Counted from the first letter of the stretch, positions 26,638 through 35,413 are shown. The stretch: DNA of 64,000 nt from Devosia sp. FJ2-5-3 (GCF_029201545.1 NZ_CP104007.1:840501-904500); one strand, 5' to 3'. Program-made: numbers and translations. Notes: a model not told the origin generated them from the sequence alone.

Positions 26638-27750
26638 ATGGACCAGACCGACCTGCGCAATGCGGCGCAGTCCGGGCGCGGGCGCAGCGCCACCGCGCCA
26701 ACCCAAATCCCTCCGGCCGGCTGGAGGGATATTTGCTGGCGCCTTTACAAGGCCATTGCCGAAGACCGGATCCTGCTGACGGCGGCGGGCGTGGCCTTTT
26801 ACGTGCTGTTGGCCCTGGTGCCGACGCTGAATGCATTCGTTTCCATCTATGGTCTGTTCAACAATCCCGCGGACGCGGTGGATCATCTCGAGCTTCTCGC
26901 CGGCATCGTGCCGCCGGGGGCGCTGGGGGTCATTCGCGAGCAGCTGGTGCGCCTGACGGCGGAGAGCACCGAGCGGCTGGGCCTCACCCTGCTGGTGTCG
27001 CTGGCCATCGCCCTGTGGAGCGCGAGCGCCGGCATCAAGGCGATGTTCGACGCCATGAACATTGCCTATCACGAGGAGGAGAAGCGCTCCTTTCTCGTGT
27101 TCAACGGACTGGCGCTGCTGTTTACATTTGCGGGCGCGGTCGGGGCAGTGCTCGTTGCGGCCGTGGTGATCGTGATGCCGCTGATCGTCGCCTATCTGCC
27201 GGGCGGGGAGGGGCTGGCCTGGACGGTGCGGGTGGCGGCCTATGCGGCGATGCTGGCGCTGATGTCGCTGGCGTTGGCCTGCCTATATCGCTGGGGGCCG
27301 AGCCGGGCGAACGCCAAATGGCGCTGGGTGACGCCGGGGACGGTTCTGGCCGTGGTGGCGCTGGGCCTGACCTCGATCATCTTTTCCTGGTACGTGACCA
27401 ATTTTACCGACGACAACGCCACTTATGGCTCGCTGGGGGCGGTGATCGGCCTCATGACCTGGTTGTGGATTTCGGCCATCCTGGTGATCGTCGGGGCGGA
27501 GCTCAATTCGGAAATCGAGCACCAGACCGCTCATGATACGACGAGCGGGCCGGCGAGGGGACTGGGCCAGCGCGGGGCGCACATGGCCGACAGCGTGGGC
27601 GAAACCTGGCCGAAGGCGGCGACGGGCGTGGAGGCGGAGACGGTGCATCGACCGCGGCGGCGGTTTCCGGTGAAATCGCTGGCGCTGGCCCTGCCATTTG
27701 CGGCGCTGATGCGGCGCGGACCAGGCAACGGCCAGGGGAAGAGCGAATAG
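26638..27750 (+). CDS. YihY/virulence factor BrkB family membrane protein
   Basis: The 370-residue protein has the YihY landmarks: AAGVAFYVLLALVPTLNAFV, a region SASAGIKAMFDAMNIAYHEE, RWGPSRANAKWRWVTPGTVL and TYGSLGAVIGLMTWLWISAI, with about six membrane segments. It was once called ribonuclease BN, but that activity belongs to another protein; the real function of the family is unknown, probably transport or envelope integrity. A cytoplasmic tail of about 80 residues ends basic and Pro-rich. It closes the stress-envelope operon and is followed by a strong terminator. Confidence 0.92.
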   Translation: MDQTDLRNAAQSGRGRSATAPTQIPPAGWRDICWRLYKAIAEDRILLTAAGVAFYVLLALVPTLNAFVSIYGLFNNPADAVDHLELLAGIVPPGALGVIREQLVRLTAESTERLGLTLLVSLAIALWSASAGIKAMFDAMNIAYHEEEKRSFLVFNGLALLFTFAGAVGAVLVAAVVIVMPLIVAYLPGGEGLAWTVRVAAYAAMLALMSLALACLYRWGPSRANAKWRWVTPGTVLAVVALGLTSIIFSWYVTNFTDDNATYGSLGAVIGLMTWLWISAILVIVGAELNSEIEHQTAHDTTSGPARGLGQRGAHMADSVGETWPKAATGVEAETVHRPRRRFPVKSLALALPFAALMRRGPGNGQGKSE

Positions 27751-27768
27751 ACCGATCGCCGGCATGAA

Positions 27769-27798
27769 AAAGCCCGAAGGAGCGATCCTTCGGGCTTT
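27769..27798. terminator. Bidirectional Rho-independent terminator
   Basis: A perfect 13-bp stem (AAAGCCCGAAGGA and TCCTTCGGGCTTT, loop GCGA) lies between the converging YihY and aldo/keto reductase genes. The A-run and T-run at its feet let it stop transcription from either side. Confidence 0.85.
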
Positions 27799-27820
27799 GT
27801 GCTCGATTGGGGGGATTGTT

Positions 27821-28660
27821 CTAGAAGAGGTCGTTCATGGTTTCGGGGAAGCTGCCGGTCTTGCCGTTCTCGGGGTCATCGAGGGCGTCGATGCGGCGGC
27901 GGTCCTCGTCGTCGAGTGAGAAGTCGAAGACTTCGATATTTTCGGCGATGCGTTCCTCATGGGTCGATTTGGGGATGACGATGAGGCCCTGGTCGAGCTC
28001 CCAGCGGAGGATGATCTGGGAGACGCTGCGGCCGTGTTTTTCGGCGATCTCGGCGATGGTGTCGTTGTCGAGCACGGCGCCGCTGCCGAGGGGGCTGTAG
28101 CATTCGAGCTTGATGTCGTGCCGGGCGTGATAGTCGCGGATATCGCGCTGCTGGTATTGAGGGTGCAGCTCGAGCTGGTTGATCACCGGCTTGACGCCGG
28201 TCTCGGCGACGATGCGGTCGATATGGCTGGGCAGGAAATTGGACACGCCGATGGAGCGGATGCGGCCTTCGTTCCTGAGGGCGACGAGGGCGCGCCAGGC
28301 GTCGGCAAATTTGTCCTGATCGGGCACGGGCCAGTGGATGAGGAACATGTCGAGATAGTCGAGGCCAAGCTTCTTGAGGCTTTCGTCGAAGGCTTTGCGC
28401 GCCGCGTCGTATTCGTGGGCGCCGTTGCGGAGCTTGGAGGTGATGAAGAGCTGGTCGCGGCCAATGCCGGCTTCGGCAATGGCGCGGCCGACGCCTTCTT
28501 CATTGTCGTAACCCTGGGCCGTGTCGATCAGCCGATAGCCGGAGCGGATGGCTGCGGCGACGGCGGGTTGGGCTTCGTCATCGGGAACCTGCCAGACGCC
28601 GAAGCCGAGCTGGGGGATGGCCTTGCCATCATTCAAGGGGATCTGAGGGATGTTGGGCAT
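27821..28660 (-). CDS. Aldo/keto reductase (2,5-diketo-gluconate reductase-like)
   Basis: The 279-residue NADPH-dependent enzyme has the AKR tetrad: the Asp and Tyr in RLIDTAQGYDNEEGVG, the Lys in FITSKLRNGAHE and the His in DMFLIHWPVPD. The coenzyme loop near the end reads GLIVIPKSTHEERIAEN. Sequence style matches the bacterial DkgA/DkgB group, which reduces 2,5-diketo-D-gluconate, methylglyoxal and other carbonyls. It is a single leftward gene that converges on the YihY operon. General detoxification or sugar-acid reduction is likely; the exact substrate is open. Confidence 0.93.
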   Translation of the reverse strand: MPNIPQIPLNDGKAIPQLGFGVWQVPDDEAQPAVAAAIRSGYRLIDTAQGYDNEEGVGRAIAEAGIGRDQLFITSKLRNGAHEYDAARKAFDESLKKLGLDYLDMFLIHWPVPDQDKFADAWRALVALRNEGRIRSIGVSNFLPSHIDRIVAETGVKPVINQLELHPQYQQRDIRDYHARHDIKLECYSPLGSGAVLDNDTIAEIAEKHGRSVSQIILRWELDQGLIVIPKSTHEERIAENIEVFDFSLDDEDRRRIDALDDPENGKTGSFPETMNDLF

Positions 28661-28754
28661 GGGGAATTATCGTCTCGTCGGATGGGTTGACTGCTGGGTC
28701 ACCAACGATCCCCGGGACTATTCCGTTGCCTTGCGGCAGGGCAGCTAACTCAGG

Positions 28755-29504
28755 TCAGCGGCACTCCTGGGTGAGGTGGAGATAGCCATCGTCGAAATCG
28801 GCGAGATGGCTGAGGGCATCCCAGTCCCGGATGGTGATGACGCCGCCTTCCCAGGTGATGAGGTCGCGCTGGCGCAATTCCTGAATGACCCGGTTCACAT
28901 GAACGGACGAGGTGCCGACCGCATCGGCAAGAGCGGCCTGGGTAACGGGGAAGCTGAAGCGATTATCCCGGGCGAGCCCGACGACTTCGAGACGGCGATA
29001 GATTTCGCAGAAGAGGTGGGCGGCGCGCTGGGTGGCCGAGAGCAGCCCCATGCCGACCAGCCATTCCCGGTGAGCAGAGCCGTCGATCAGCGTCATCAGC
29101 CAGAGCATGCGGGTGAGGTGGGGAAGGCGCTCGGTGACGCGCACCAGGTTCTCGTGCGGGAAAGTGATCACGTCGCAGGCCGTCAGCGCACCGACAGAAT
29201 GGTCCATCTGCTTGAGCAGGAAACTGTGCAGGTCGACGAAATCGCCCGGCAGGTGGATCGCCACCAATTGGCGCGCTCCGCCGGACACGATGCGATACCG
29301 GCAGGTGATGCCCCTTGTCAGAAGGATGCTGCGCATCGGGCGATCACCCTCGCGGACCAGGTCTTCGCCGGGTGCGAATTGCAGTCTTTCGCGGGCAGCC
29401 GCCTTTATGGCACGCTCTTCTTCGGGCCCGAGCGTGTCCCTGAGGCGGATCCGATCGAAGAATGGCTTGAATTGCCTTTCAAGCTCGGTGGTTTCCTCCA
29501 ACAT
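28755..29504 (-). CDS. Crp/Fnr family transcriptional regulator
   Basis: The 249-residue protein begins at the ATG at 29504, seven bases after GGAGGG. A cyclic nucleotide-binding type beta-roll (about 20-135; LVREGDRPMRSILLTRGITC, HLPGDFVDLHSFLL) is followed by a long dimer helix and a winged helix with TQAALADAVGTSSVHVNRVI. It has no N-terminal cysteine cluster, so it is not a classical Fnr oxygen sensor; the ligand is unknown. It diverges from the SUOX-fold/GGDEF-EAL pair across a 488-base gap and could control that pair. Confidence 0.92.
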   Translation of the reverse strand: MLEETTELERQFKPFFDRIRLRDTLGPEEERAIKAAARERLQFAPGEDLVREGDRPMRSILLTRGITCRYRIVSGGARQLVAIHLPGDFVDLHSFLLKQMDHSVGALTACDVITFPHENLVRVTERLPHLTRMLWLMTLIDGSAHREWLVGMGLLSATQRAAHLFCEIYRRLEVVGLARDNRFSFPVTQAALADAVGTSSVHVNRVIQELRQRDLITWEGGVITIRDWDALSHLADFDDGYLHLTQECR

Positions 29505-29992
29505 GGCACGCCCTCCTTCCAACAAGCATGGGGGGCGGGGATGCCGCACGCCATGATTGTGTTGCCCTCTGTTGCCGTGCGCACAGCTTATGGGCCGCGT
29601 CAAGGCAGCCAATCCGTGTTATTGTGGAAGCCAAGTCATCCTCTACGACGCGTGCGGGGCCGGAGATTGCGTGGCGCGGAATTTTTTTACAGGAGCGACA
29701 AATAGATGGATTCAATCTCTCGCCGCTGCGATAATTCCGCTCGAGGAGATGACCGGCTTTCTGCCCTGGAATTTTAAAGAGGTGACTTTTTGCCACCTTT
29801 CCCGTTGCGTCATGGTGGGGCCATGTTTTGATGGCCTTGCTGCCATAATTACAATTCCGAGTGGGGTAAAAGTCCGTTGGGGAAAATTGCGGACAGCGCG
29901 AACAGAGGCCGTTAAGGCCGTTATGATTTAGTCGCGAGCTTAACAGGTTTTAAGAGCTCAAAGCGTAGTTTAAGGGATCAAAGGAGCTTAAT
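29505..29992. other. Divergent intergenic region, 488 bp, no gene recognised
   Basis: This AT-richer gap separates the Crp/Fnr regulator from the SUOX-fold gene. Open frames on both strands are short, lack ribosome sites and show no recognisable protein. Small features are a GGCCGTTA direct repeat (near 29908-29924) and AAGGAGC, the ribosome site for the gene at 29993. A long leader or small RNA could lie here, but I see no definite structure. Confidence 0.4.
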
Positions 29993-30469
29993 ATGGCCCT
30001 GAAGCGCATTTTTATGGCCCTCGTCATGGCCCTTACCGCTGCTTTTCCGCTCGGCGCGTCTGCCCAGGACACTCCGACGATCACCGTTTCGAGCGGCAGC
30101 GAGACTGCGACGTTCACCCGCGACGAACTCGAGGCCATGGACGTGGTGACCATCGAGACCACCACCCCCTGGAACGAGGGCGTGGTAAAGTTCGAGGGCG
30201 TGCCGCTTACCGTCCTGCTCGCAAAGGTCAACGCCCAAGGCGAGACAGCGATCGTCACGGCGCTCAACGACTACAGCGTCGACGTACCCAGAGCTGATTT
30301 CGCAGAGTTCGGCACGATCCTGGCTTTCAAGCGCAATGGCGAATACATGCCCGTGGATGACCAGGGTCCATTTTTCGTCGTCTATCCATTCGACAGCGAC
30401 CCGGTTCTGCAGGGACAGCCTTACTATGGTCGCGCTGTTTGGCAGGTCAAGGAAATCACCGTTCAGTAG
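29993..30469 (+). CDS. Periplasmic SUOX-fold (oxidoreductase molybdopterin-binding-like) protein without cysteine
   Basis: The 158-residue precursor has a signal peptide (MALKRIFMALVMALTAAFPL, cut near ASAQ at 25) and a domain with the sulfite oxidase-like core pattern: VKFEGVPLTVLLAKV, LNDYSVDVPRADF and MPVDDQGPFFVVYPFD. True molybdoenzymes of this fold use a cysteine to bind molybdenum; this protein has no cysteine at all, so it is unlikely to hold the cofactor and is more likely a ligand-binding relative. It is followed after 54 bases by a membrane GGDEF-EAL gene, suggesting a periplasmic sensor partner. Confidence 0.75.
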   Translation: MALKRIFMALVMALTAAFPLGASAQDTPTITVSSGSETATFTRDELEAMDVVTIETTTPWNEGVVKFEGVPLTVLLAKVNAQGETAIVTALNDYSVDVPRADFAEFGTILAFKRNGEYMPVDDQGPFFVVYPFDSDPVLQGQPYYGRAVWQVKEITVQ

Positions 30470-30523
30470 GACGCCGGGCCGGCCGAAAACCGGCGACCCG
30501 GATATGGGAATAGCGTCGTAAAC

Positions 30524-32842
30524 ATGCGGTTCTTGCGCACAGCGCTGACCATCGTGATCCTGGGCTTCATTGCCTCGGCAATCTACATTTCCGTGCTCAC
30601 CTTCCAGCGCCAGGTTGCGCTGGAAGGTGTAGGGTTGAACAACGTAACCTGGATGGTGGCCCAGGCGCCCAGCGAGTTTGCCCGGCTCGAACAAAGGGTG
30701 AGTTCATTTGCCGTCGGGGACGGCAGGACCGATGCCGCCGAGGTCCGGCTCCGCTTTGACATTGTGGTCAATCGGCTCAAGACGCTGCGCGCCAGCGCGG
30801 TCGCCGAATTCGCTCATTCCGACCCGCGCATCGGCCAAATTCTCGACGAACTCGAAGCCGCGCTCGATGCGACGCGACCGCTGCTGAGCGCGTTGGACGA
30901 TCCGGCCACACCGGGCCGGATCCTGGCGATCCTCGAGCCAATCTATCCGAAACTGGCGCGCCTATCGACCGATGCGAATGTGTGGAACATCGCCCGGATC
31001 AAGGCGGACCGCGAGGGGCTCTATGCGCTGCAATGGGCCTCGACCTATATCGCGGCGGGGCTGATTGCCTGTGGATGCGCACTGATCTTCCTGCTGCTGG
31101 TGCATAACAGGCTGCTCTCGCGTGCCCAGAAAATCCTGCAGCAGAAAGAGCGCACGCTGGCGCTGCAGAATGCCCGCTTCGACGCGGCCCTGGAAGCCAT
31201 GTCGCTGGGCCTCTGCCTGCTCGACGCGGAAGAGCGCGTCATCGTCTATAACCAGCGCTTCCTGACCATTTTCGGTTTTGACAGCGATGCGCAGATCGAG
31301 GGCCGCCGTCTTGCCGATCTGATCGCCACCGAAATGCTGCCGGACCGGTCGCGCAGCAAGCTGAACAAGGATGGAGAGCCGGGGGATACGGACGATATCG
31401 CGCTGCTCAACGACCATGCCTATCACATGAACGACGGCACGGTGCTGATGGTGTCGCGCGAGCCGACCTCCGAGGGCGGCTGGGTCTATACGTTCGAGGA
31501 CGTAACTGAACGGCATCGGGCGCAGGACCGCGTCGTGCACATGGCCCACCATGACGCGCTGACCGGAATGCCGAACCGCATGCGCTTCTGGGAATGCATC
31601 AACCAGGCCCTGCGCAAATCAGGCGCCCAGAACAAGCCCTTTGCCGTGCTCTATCTCGACCTCGACCGGTTCAAGGAGGTCAATGACACGCTGGGTCATC
31701 CCGTCGGTGATGCGCTGCTGCGCCAGGTTTCGGAGCGGCTGCGCAAGGCGGCGGGCCAGGATATGGTCGGCCGGCTCGGTGGGGACGAATTCGCGGTCCT
31801 CCACCATTCGCCCGATCGCATCTTCGAGAGCGCGCGCGACCTTGCGGAGGGGCTGATCGCAGCGGTCGGGCGGACATATCATATCGATGGCAATGAGATC
31901 CTGGTCAGCACCAGTGTCGGCATCGCGCTGTCGACCGGGGAGGCGCTGGACGCCGATCAGCTGATGAAAAACGCCGATCTGGCGCTCTACCAGGCCAAGG
32001 CCGACGGACCGGCGGCATACCGGTTCTTCTCGCCGCAGATGGAAGAGCAATTGCAGCACCGGCGCAACCTCGAGGCCGATCTGCGCCAGGGCATCAAGCT
32101 GGGTCAATTCGAGCTGTATTATCAGCCGCTCGTGAGCCTGACGACCGGCGCGATCGTGGCGGGCGAGGCGCTGATGCGCTGGCGCCACCCGGAAAAGGGC
32201 ATGATCTCGCCGGCCGAATTCATTCCGCTGGCGGAAGACACCGGCATGATCGGCGCGCTCGGCCAATGGGCGCTGCAGCAAGCCTGCGAGCACGCACTCA
32301 ACTGGCCGGACAATGTCCGCCTTTCGGTCAATCTGTCGCCGGTGCAGTTCCGCGACGAAGGCCTCGTGGACGGGGTGAAGGACGTGCTCGACACAACGGC
32401 GCTCGACCCCAAGCGCCTCGAACTCGAAATCACCGAATCCGTGCTGCTGCAGAACAATGCCGCCAATTTCAACGCGCTTCACCGCCTGCGCGGCCTGGGA
32501 CTGACCATTGCGCTCGACGATTTCGGCACCGGCTATTCCTCGCTGAGCTATCTGCAGCGTTTCCCATTCGACAAGATCAAGATCGACCAGAGTTTCGTGC
32601 GCGATCTCGGCGATCGGCCCGATAGTTCGGCCATCATCCAGTCCATCGCCACGCTGGGGCACAATCTGCACATGCTGACCACGGCAGAGGGCGTCGAGAC
32701 CAAGGAACAGCTCGATATCATCACCGATGCCGGCTGTTCGGAAGCGCAGGGCTATTATTTCAGCCGGCCGGTGCCCGAGGTGAAGTTCCGCGCGATGCTG
32801 CAGGGCAAATCCATGATCAAGGGCGGCATCCACGTCGCGTGA
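30524..32842 (+). CDS. Membrane-anchored diguanylate cyclase/phosphodiesterase (PAS-GGDEF-EAL)
   Basis: The 772-residue protein has membrane segments at about 5-24 and 175-196 enclosing a periplasmic domain of about 145 residues, a coiled linker, a PAS domain (about 230-330), a GGDEF domain with GGDEF intact at 419-423, and an EAL domain with EAL at 548-550. The EAL catalytic motifs are present (NLSPVQF, ELEITES, LDDFGTGYSSLSYL, KIKIDQSFV). The usual inhibitory RxxD site before GGDEF reads AGQD, so feedback inhibition is probably lost. The enzyme could make or break c-di-GMP in response to a periplasmic signal, perhaps through the upstream SUOX-fold protein. Confidence 0.93.
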   Translation: MRFLRTALTIVILGFIASAIYISVLTFQRQVALEGVGLNNVTWMVAQAPSEFARLEQRVSSFAVGDGRTDAAEVRLRFDIVVNRLKTLRASAVAEFAHSDPRIGQILDELEAALDATRPLLSALDDPATPGRILAILEPIYPKLARLSTDANVWNIARIKADREGLYALQWASTYIAAGLIACGCALIFLLLVHNRLLSRAQKILQQKERTLALQNARFDAALEAMSLGLCLLDAEERVIVYNQRFLTIFGFDSDAQIEGRRLADLIATEMLPDRSRSKLNKDGEPGDTDDIALLNDHAYHMNDGTVLMVSREPTSEGGWVYTFEDVTERHRAQDRVVHMAHHDALTGMPNRMRFWECINQALRKSGAQNKPFAVLYLDLDRFKEVNDTLGHPVGDALLRQVSERLRKAAGQDMVGRLGGDEFAVLHHSPDRIFESARDLAEGLIAAVGRTYHIDGNEILVSTSVGIALSTGEALDADQLMKNADLALYQAKADGPAAYRFFSPQMEEQLQHRRNLEADLRQGIKLGQFELYYQPLVSLTTGAIVAGEALMRWRHPEKGMISPAEFIPLAEDTGMIGALGQWALQQACEHALNWPDNVRLSVNLSPVQFRDEGLVDGVKDVLDTTALDPKRLELEITESVLLQNNAANFNALHRLRGLGLTIALDDFGTGYSSLSYLQRFPFDKIKIDQSFVRDLGDRPDSSAIIQSIATLGHNLHMLTTAEGVETKEQLDIITDAGCSEAQGYYFSRPVPEVKFRAMLQGKSMIKGGIHVA

Positions 32843-32844
32843 TT

Positions 32845-32860
32845 CCTGCCCGCGGGCAGG
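32845..32860 (+). terminator. GC-rich palindrome after the GGDEF-EAL gene
   Basis: CCTGCCCGCGGGCAGG is a perfect 16-bp palindrome three bases past the stop. It has no T-run and almost no loop as written, so terminator function is possible but unproven. Confidence 0.35.
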
Positions 32861-33152
32861 CGGCACCGCCGGCACGCCAAAGGCGCGACGCTCTCCATCC
32901 CACATTTCGGGTTTCAGACCTCATCACGCCCGGATTTCCCGCGGCGGATTGCGGAGACCTTTTTTCTTGGCGTTGTTCCAAATATTGTCTGGATAAATTC
33001 CAAGAATTATCGAGTACGTACAACTACAGATAAAATTGTATCAATCTTATTTTTTGCGTGAACATTGCAGATTCCAAGTATATTGGACGTGCTTGATATA
33101 TTAAGTGCGCAAACCGATGCTGACTTCATGAGTTGTTGCGTGGAGGTTTGGC
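32861..33152 (+). promoter_or_regulatory. AT-rich leader with three TTCCAA repeats before the DUF4214 gene
   Basis: The gap becomes strongly AT-rich from about 32960. TTCCAA-type repeats occur at 32976, 32998 and 33072, the last forming the palindrome TCCAAGTATATTGGA. GTACGTAC is at 33014-33021. This pattern suggests a regulated promoter with repeated binding sites; no clear -35/-10 pair could be fixed. The ribosome site GGAGG is at 33142-33146. Confidence 0.4.
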
Positions 33153-34304
33153 GTGAGCATTTTTGGTGGTCTGTTCAATATCGATAAGACGCTGGCCGGG
33201 ATACTCGGCGGGGTTGGCGCGGGCGGCACCGGTGGCACCGGCGGCGGGCTGGGACTGGGTGGCGGCCTGCTGTCGCCGGTGACCAGCCTGATTACCAATA
33301 TCACCGGGGCCGGTACTGGGCTGGGGACGGGCGGGCTGGTCGGGGGCGTGCTCGATTTCGACCTGCTCAACGACAAGGGCGTCGTCCAACTGACCGTGCT
33401 CGGCAAGGATCTGATCGTCCTGCCCAATAATGGCGGCATCATCAGTGCCGACATGCTCGGGCCTGGCGGGCTGGGTGGCGGAGCGCTGGGCGGGCTGACG
33501 CAGATCATCGAGCTCGATGGGCTGCTCAGCGATGCAGGGCTGCTCAATCTGACGGGCCTGCTGGACAATGGCGTGCTTTCGCTGGGCGGAATTCTTGGGG
33601 AGGTGCTCAAGCTCCTGAGCCCCGGGGGCGTGCTGAAGCCGGATGATCCGATCGACCCGGATGGCGAGGTCGACCCCAATGCCTTCGATCACCAGCTGAT
33701 CGGCACCAGCAAGCGGGACATTTTCACCATCCCGATGGAATCCACCTATGTGGACGGGCGCGGCGATATCGACATCGCCAATTTCGCCCGCAGCGCCGAG
33801 GGGCTGAGCTTTGCCGTCGGGCGAAACGGCGTGGTGTTCGCCGATGAGGGTACGGTCTATTTCATGCGCGACGTGGAGCGCGTCAGTTTCCTCGAGGGCA
33901 CGCTGCTGCTCGATACCGGCGCAGGCGAAAATGCGGGCATGGCCTATCGTATCTATCAGGCGGCGTTCAACCGCACGCCCGATGCGGATGGGCTGGAATT
34001 CTGGCTGGGAACGCTCGATAGCGGCGCGGCAAGCTTTACGGCAATCGCCAACCACTTCATCCACTCGGCCGAGTTCATCAATACGTTCGGCACCACCCAG
34101 AGCGTCAGCAATGCGCGTTTCGTGGAGCTGATGTATACCCATACGCTGGGACGGACATTCGACAAGGCGGGGCTCGATTTCTGGGCGCAGCGGCTCGATT
34201 CCCAGGCCTCCAGCCGGGCGGACGTGCTGGCTTTCTTTGCCGAGAGCCCGGAAAACCAGCAGCGCGTTGCCGAGCAGATCGACAACGGCATCTGGCTGGC
34301 CTGA
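33153..34304 (+). CDS. Gly/Leu-rich DUF4214 domain protein, probably secreted or surface-associated
   Basis: The 383-residue protein starts with a GTG seven bases after GGAGG. Residues 1-165 are low-complexity Gly/Leu (for example GGVGAGGTGGTGGGLGLGGG), followed by an acidic linker PDDPIDPDGEVDP. A beta segment resembling the ends of calcium-binding RTX-type proteins follows (LIGTSKRDIFTI to SFLEGTLLLDTGAG, about 185-255), then a C-terminal DUF4214 region (about 258-372, YRIYQAAFNRTPDADGLEFW and a second ELMYTHTLGRTFDKAGLDFW unit). DUF4214 is common in secreted RTX and S-layer-like proteins. No signal peptide is seen, so type I export is possible. Function unknown. Confidence 0.8.
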   Translation: MSIFGGLFNIDKTLAGILGGVGAGGTGGTGGGLGLGGGLLSPVTSLITNITGAGTGLGTGGLVGGVLDFDLLNDKGVVQLTVLGKDLIVLPNNGGIISADMLGPGGLGGGALGGLTQIIELDGLLSDAGLLNLTGLLDNGVLSLGGILGEVLKLLSPGGVLKPDDPIDPDGEVDPNAFDHQLIGTSKRDIFTIPMESTYVDGRGDIDIANFARSAEGLSFAVGRNGVVFADEGTVYFMRDVERVSFLEGTLLLDTGAGENAGMAYRIYQAAFNRTPDADGLEFWLGTLDSGAASFTAIANHFIHSAEFINTFGTTQSVSNARFVELMYTHTLGRTFDKAGLDFWAQRLDSQASSRADVLAFFAESPENQQRVAEQIDNGIWLA

Positions 34305-34466
34305 GCCATTGCTGCAGGGGTCGCCGGGCCGGCGGCCCCTTTTGCACGGACGGGAGCTATGGGGTGCGACCGGATCGCCCGAAATGTCGGCTTGTGATGG
34401 AGAGCCTCTATGGCTATTCCATAACGCAGATCAGCAGACTTTCGCGAACAGAGAGCGCCTCCAGCA

Positions 34467-35390
34467 ATGGCACCAGAGTTTCTCGTCACCCATTCGGGCG
34501 GCTTTCATGCCGACGAACTGCTCTCCAGCGTCATCCTGACCCGGCTTTTCCCGGAGGCCCGGGTCGTTCGCAGCCGTTCGCCGGAATGGATCACGCCCGC
34601 GCCGGACCGCATCATTTATGATGTGGGCGGGGCTTACGATGCCGCCCTCCGGATTTTCGACCACCACCAGCGCGGCGCGCCGCTGCGGGAGGATGGGCAG
34701 CCCTATAGCTCGTTCGGGCTGATCTGGAAGCATTTCGGCGGCGACTATCTGGTCGCGCAGGGGATCCCGGCAGAGCATGTCGAGCAGGTGCACGCCAAGT
34801 TCGATGCCAGCTTCGTCTTGCCCGTGGATCTGGTGGATAATGGCGCCCTCGACGCGACGGGGCCGCTGGCCGGGCTGACGCTGACGGCGCTGCTGGAAAC
34901 GCTCAAACCGGCGTTCGACGAGAATTCAGCCGAGGCCGAGGAACGCGCCTTTCATGCGGCCATGGGCATTGCCCGCAGCTTCGTGGAGGCGTCGATCTCC
35001 AAGAGCGCGGCGAAACTGCGGGCTGAGGCGGTGGTTATGCGTGCCATCGAGGCGGCCGGGGCCGAGCGGGTGCTGGAGTTGCCCATGGGCATGCCGTTCC
35101 GCCCGGCAGTGGTCAAGGCGAAGGCCGAGCATCTCCTGTTCGTGGTGCATCCGCGCGACAAGGATTGGTGCCTCACCGGTATTCGCCGGGGCGATGAGGG
35201 TTTCGAGTTGCGCGCCGATTTGCCCGTGGCCTGGGCGGGACTGACCAATGAGGCGCTGGAGGCGGCGAGCGGCGTGGCCGGCGCGAGCTTTTGCCATAAT
35301 GGCCGGTTCATCGCCGCTGCGCGGACGCGCGAGGCCGCGCTCGCCATGGCCGATCTGGCGGTGCGCGAGGCGCTGGCGCAGGGTCAATAG
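34467..35390 (+). CDS. MYG1 family protein (DHH-like metal-dependent exonuclease fold)
   Basis: The 307-residue protein starts at the ATG at 34467 and opens with the MYG1 signature LVTHSGGFHADELLSSVI. The metal motif region IIYDVGGAYDAALRIFDHHQ and a conserved SSFGLIWKHFG follow. MYG1 in eukaryotes is a 3'-5' RNA exonuclease; bacterial members (UPF0160) are presumed metal-dependent phosphoesterases with unknown substrates. It is a stand-alone rightward gene; 162 bases upstream hold no clear promoter. The SDR gene follows after 23 bases and could be in the same transcript. Confidence 0.9.
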   Translation: MAPEFLVTHSGGFHADELLSSVILTRLFPEARVVRSRSPEWITPAPDRIIYDVGGAYDAALRIFDHHQRGAPLREDGQPYSSFGLIWKHFGGDYLVAQGIPAEHVEQVHAKFDASFVLPVDLVDNGALDATGPLAGLTLTALLETLKPAFDENSAEAEERAFHAAMGIARSFVEASISKSAAKLRAEAVVMRAIEAAGAERVLELPMGMPFRPAVVKAKAEHLLFVVHPRDKDWCLTGIRRGDEGFELRADLPVAWAGLTNEALEAASGVAGASFCHNGRFIAAARTREAALAMADLAVREALAQGQ

Positions 35391-35413
35391 GGCCTGCGGG
35401 CTGGGGGCAGCTG

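Noticed and set aside
25336..27072. A 578-residue minus-strand open frame across the stress operon
   Set aside because: It covers parts of three plus-strand genes with overlapping start and stop signals, and shows only shadow composition.
26638..27750. Ribonuclease BN
   Set aside because: The old name for YihY came from a wrong gene assignment; the protein is a membrane protein without nuclease motifs.
29557..29931. A possible 124-residue protein between the Crp/Fnr gene and the SUOX-fold gene
   Set aside because: No ribosome site, odd composition with many Cys and Trp, no family resemblance; the region is better read as regulatory.
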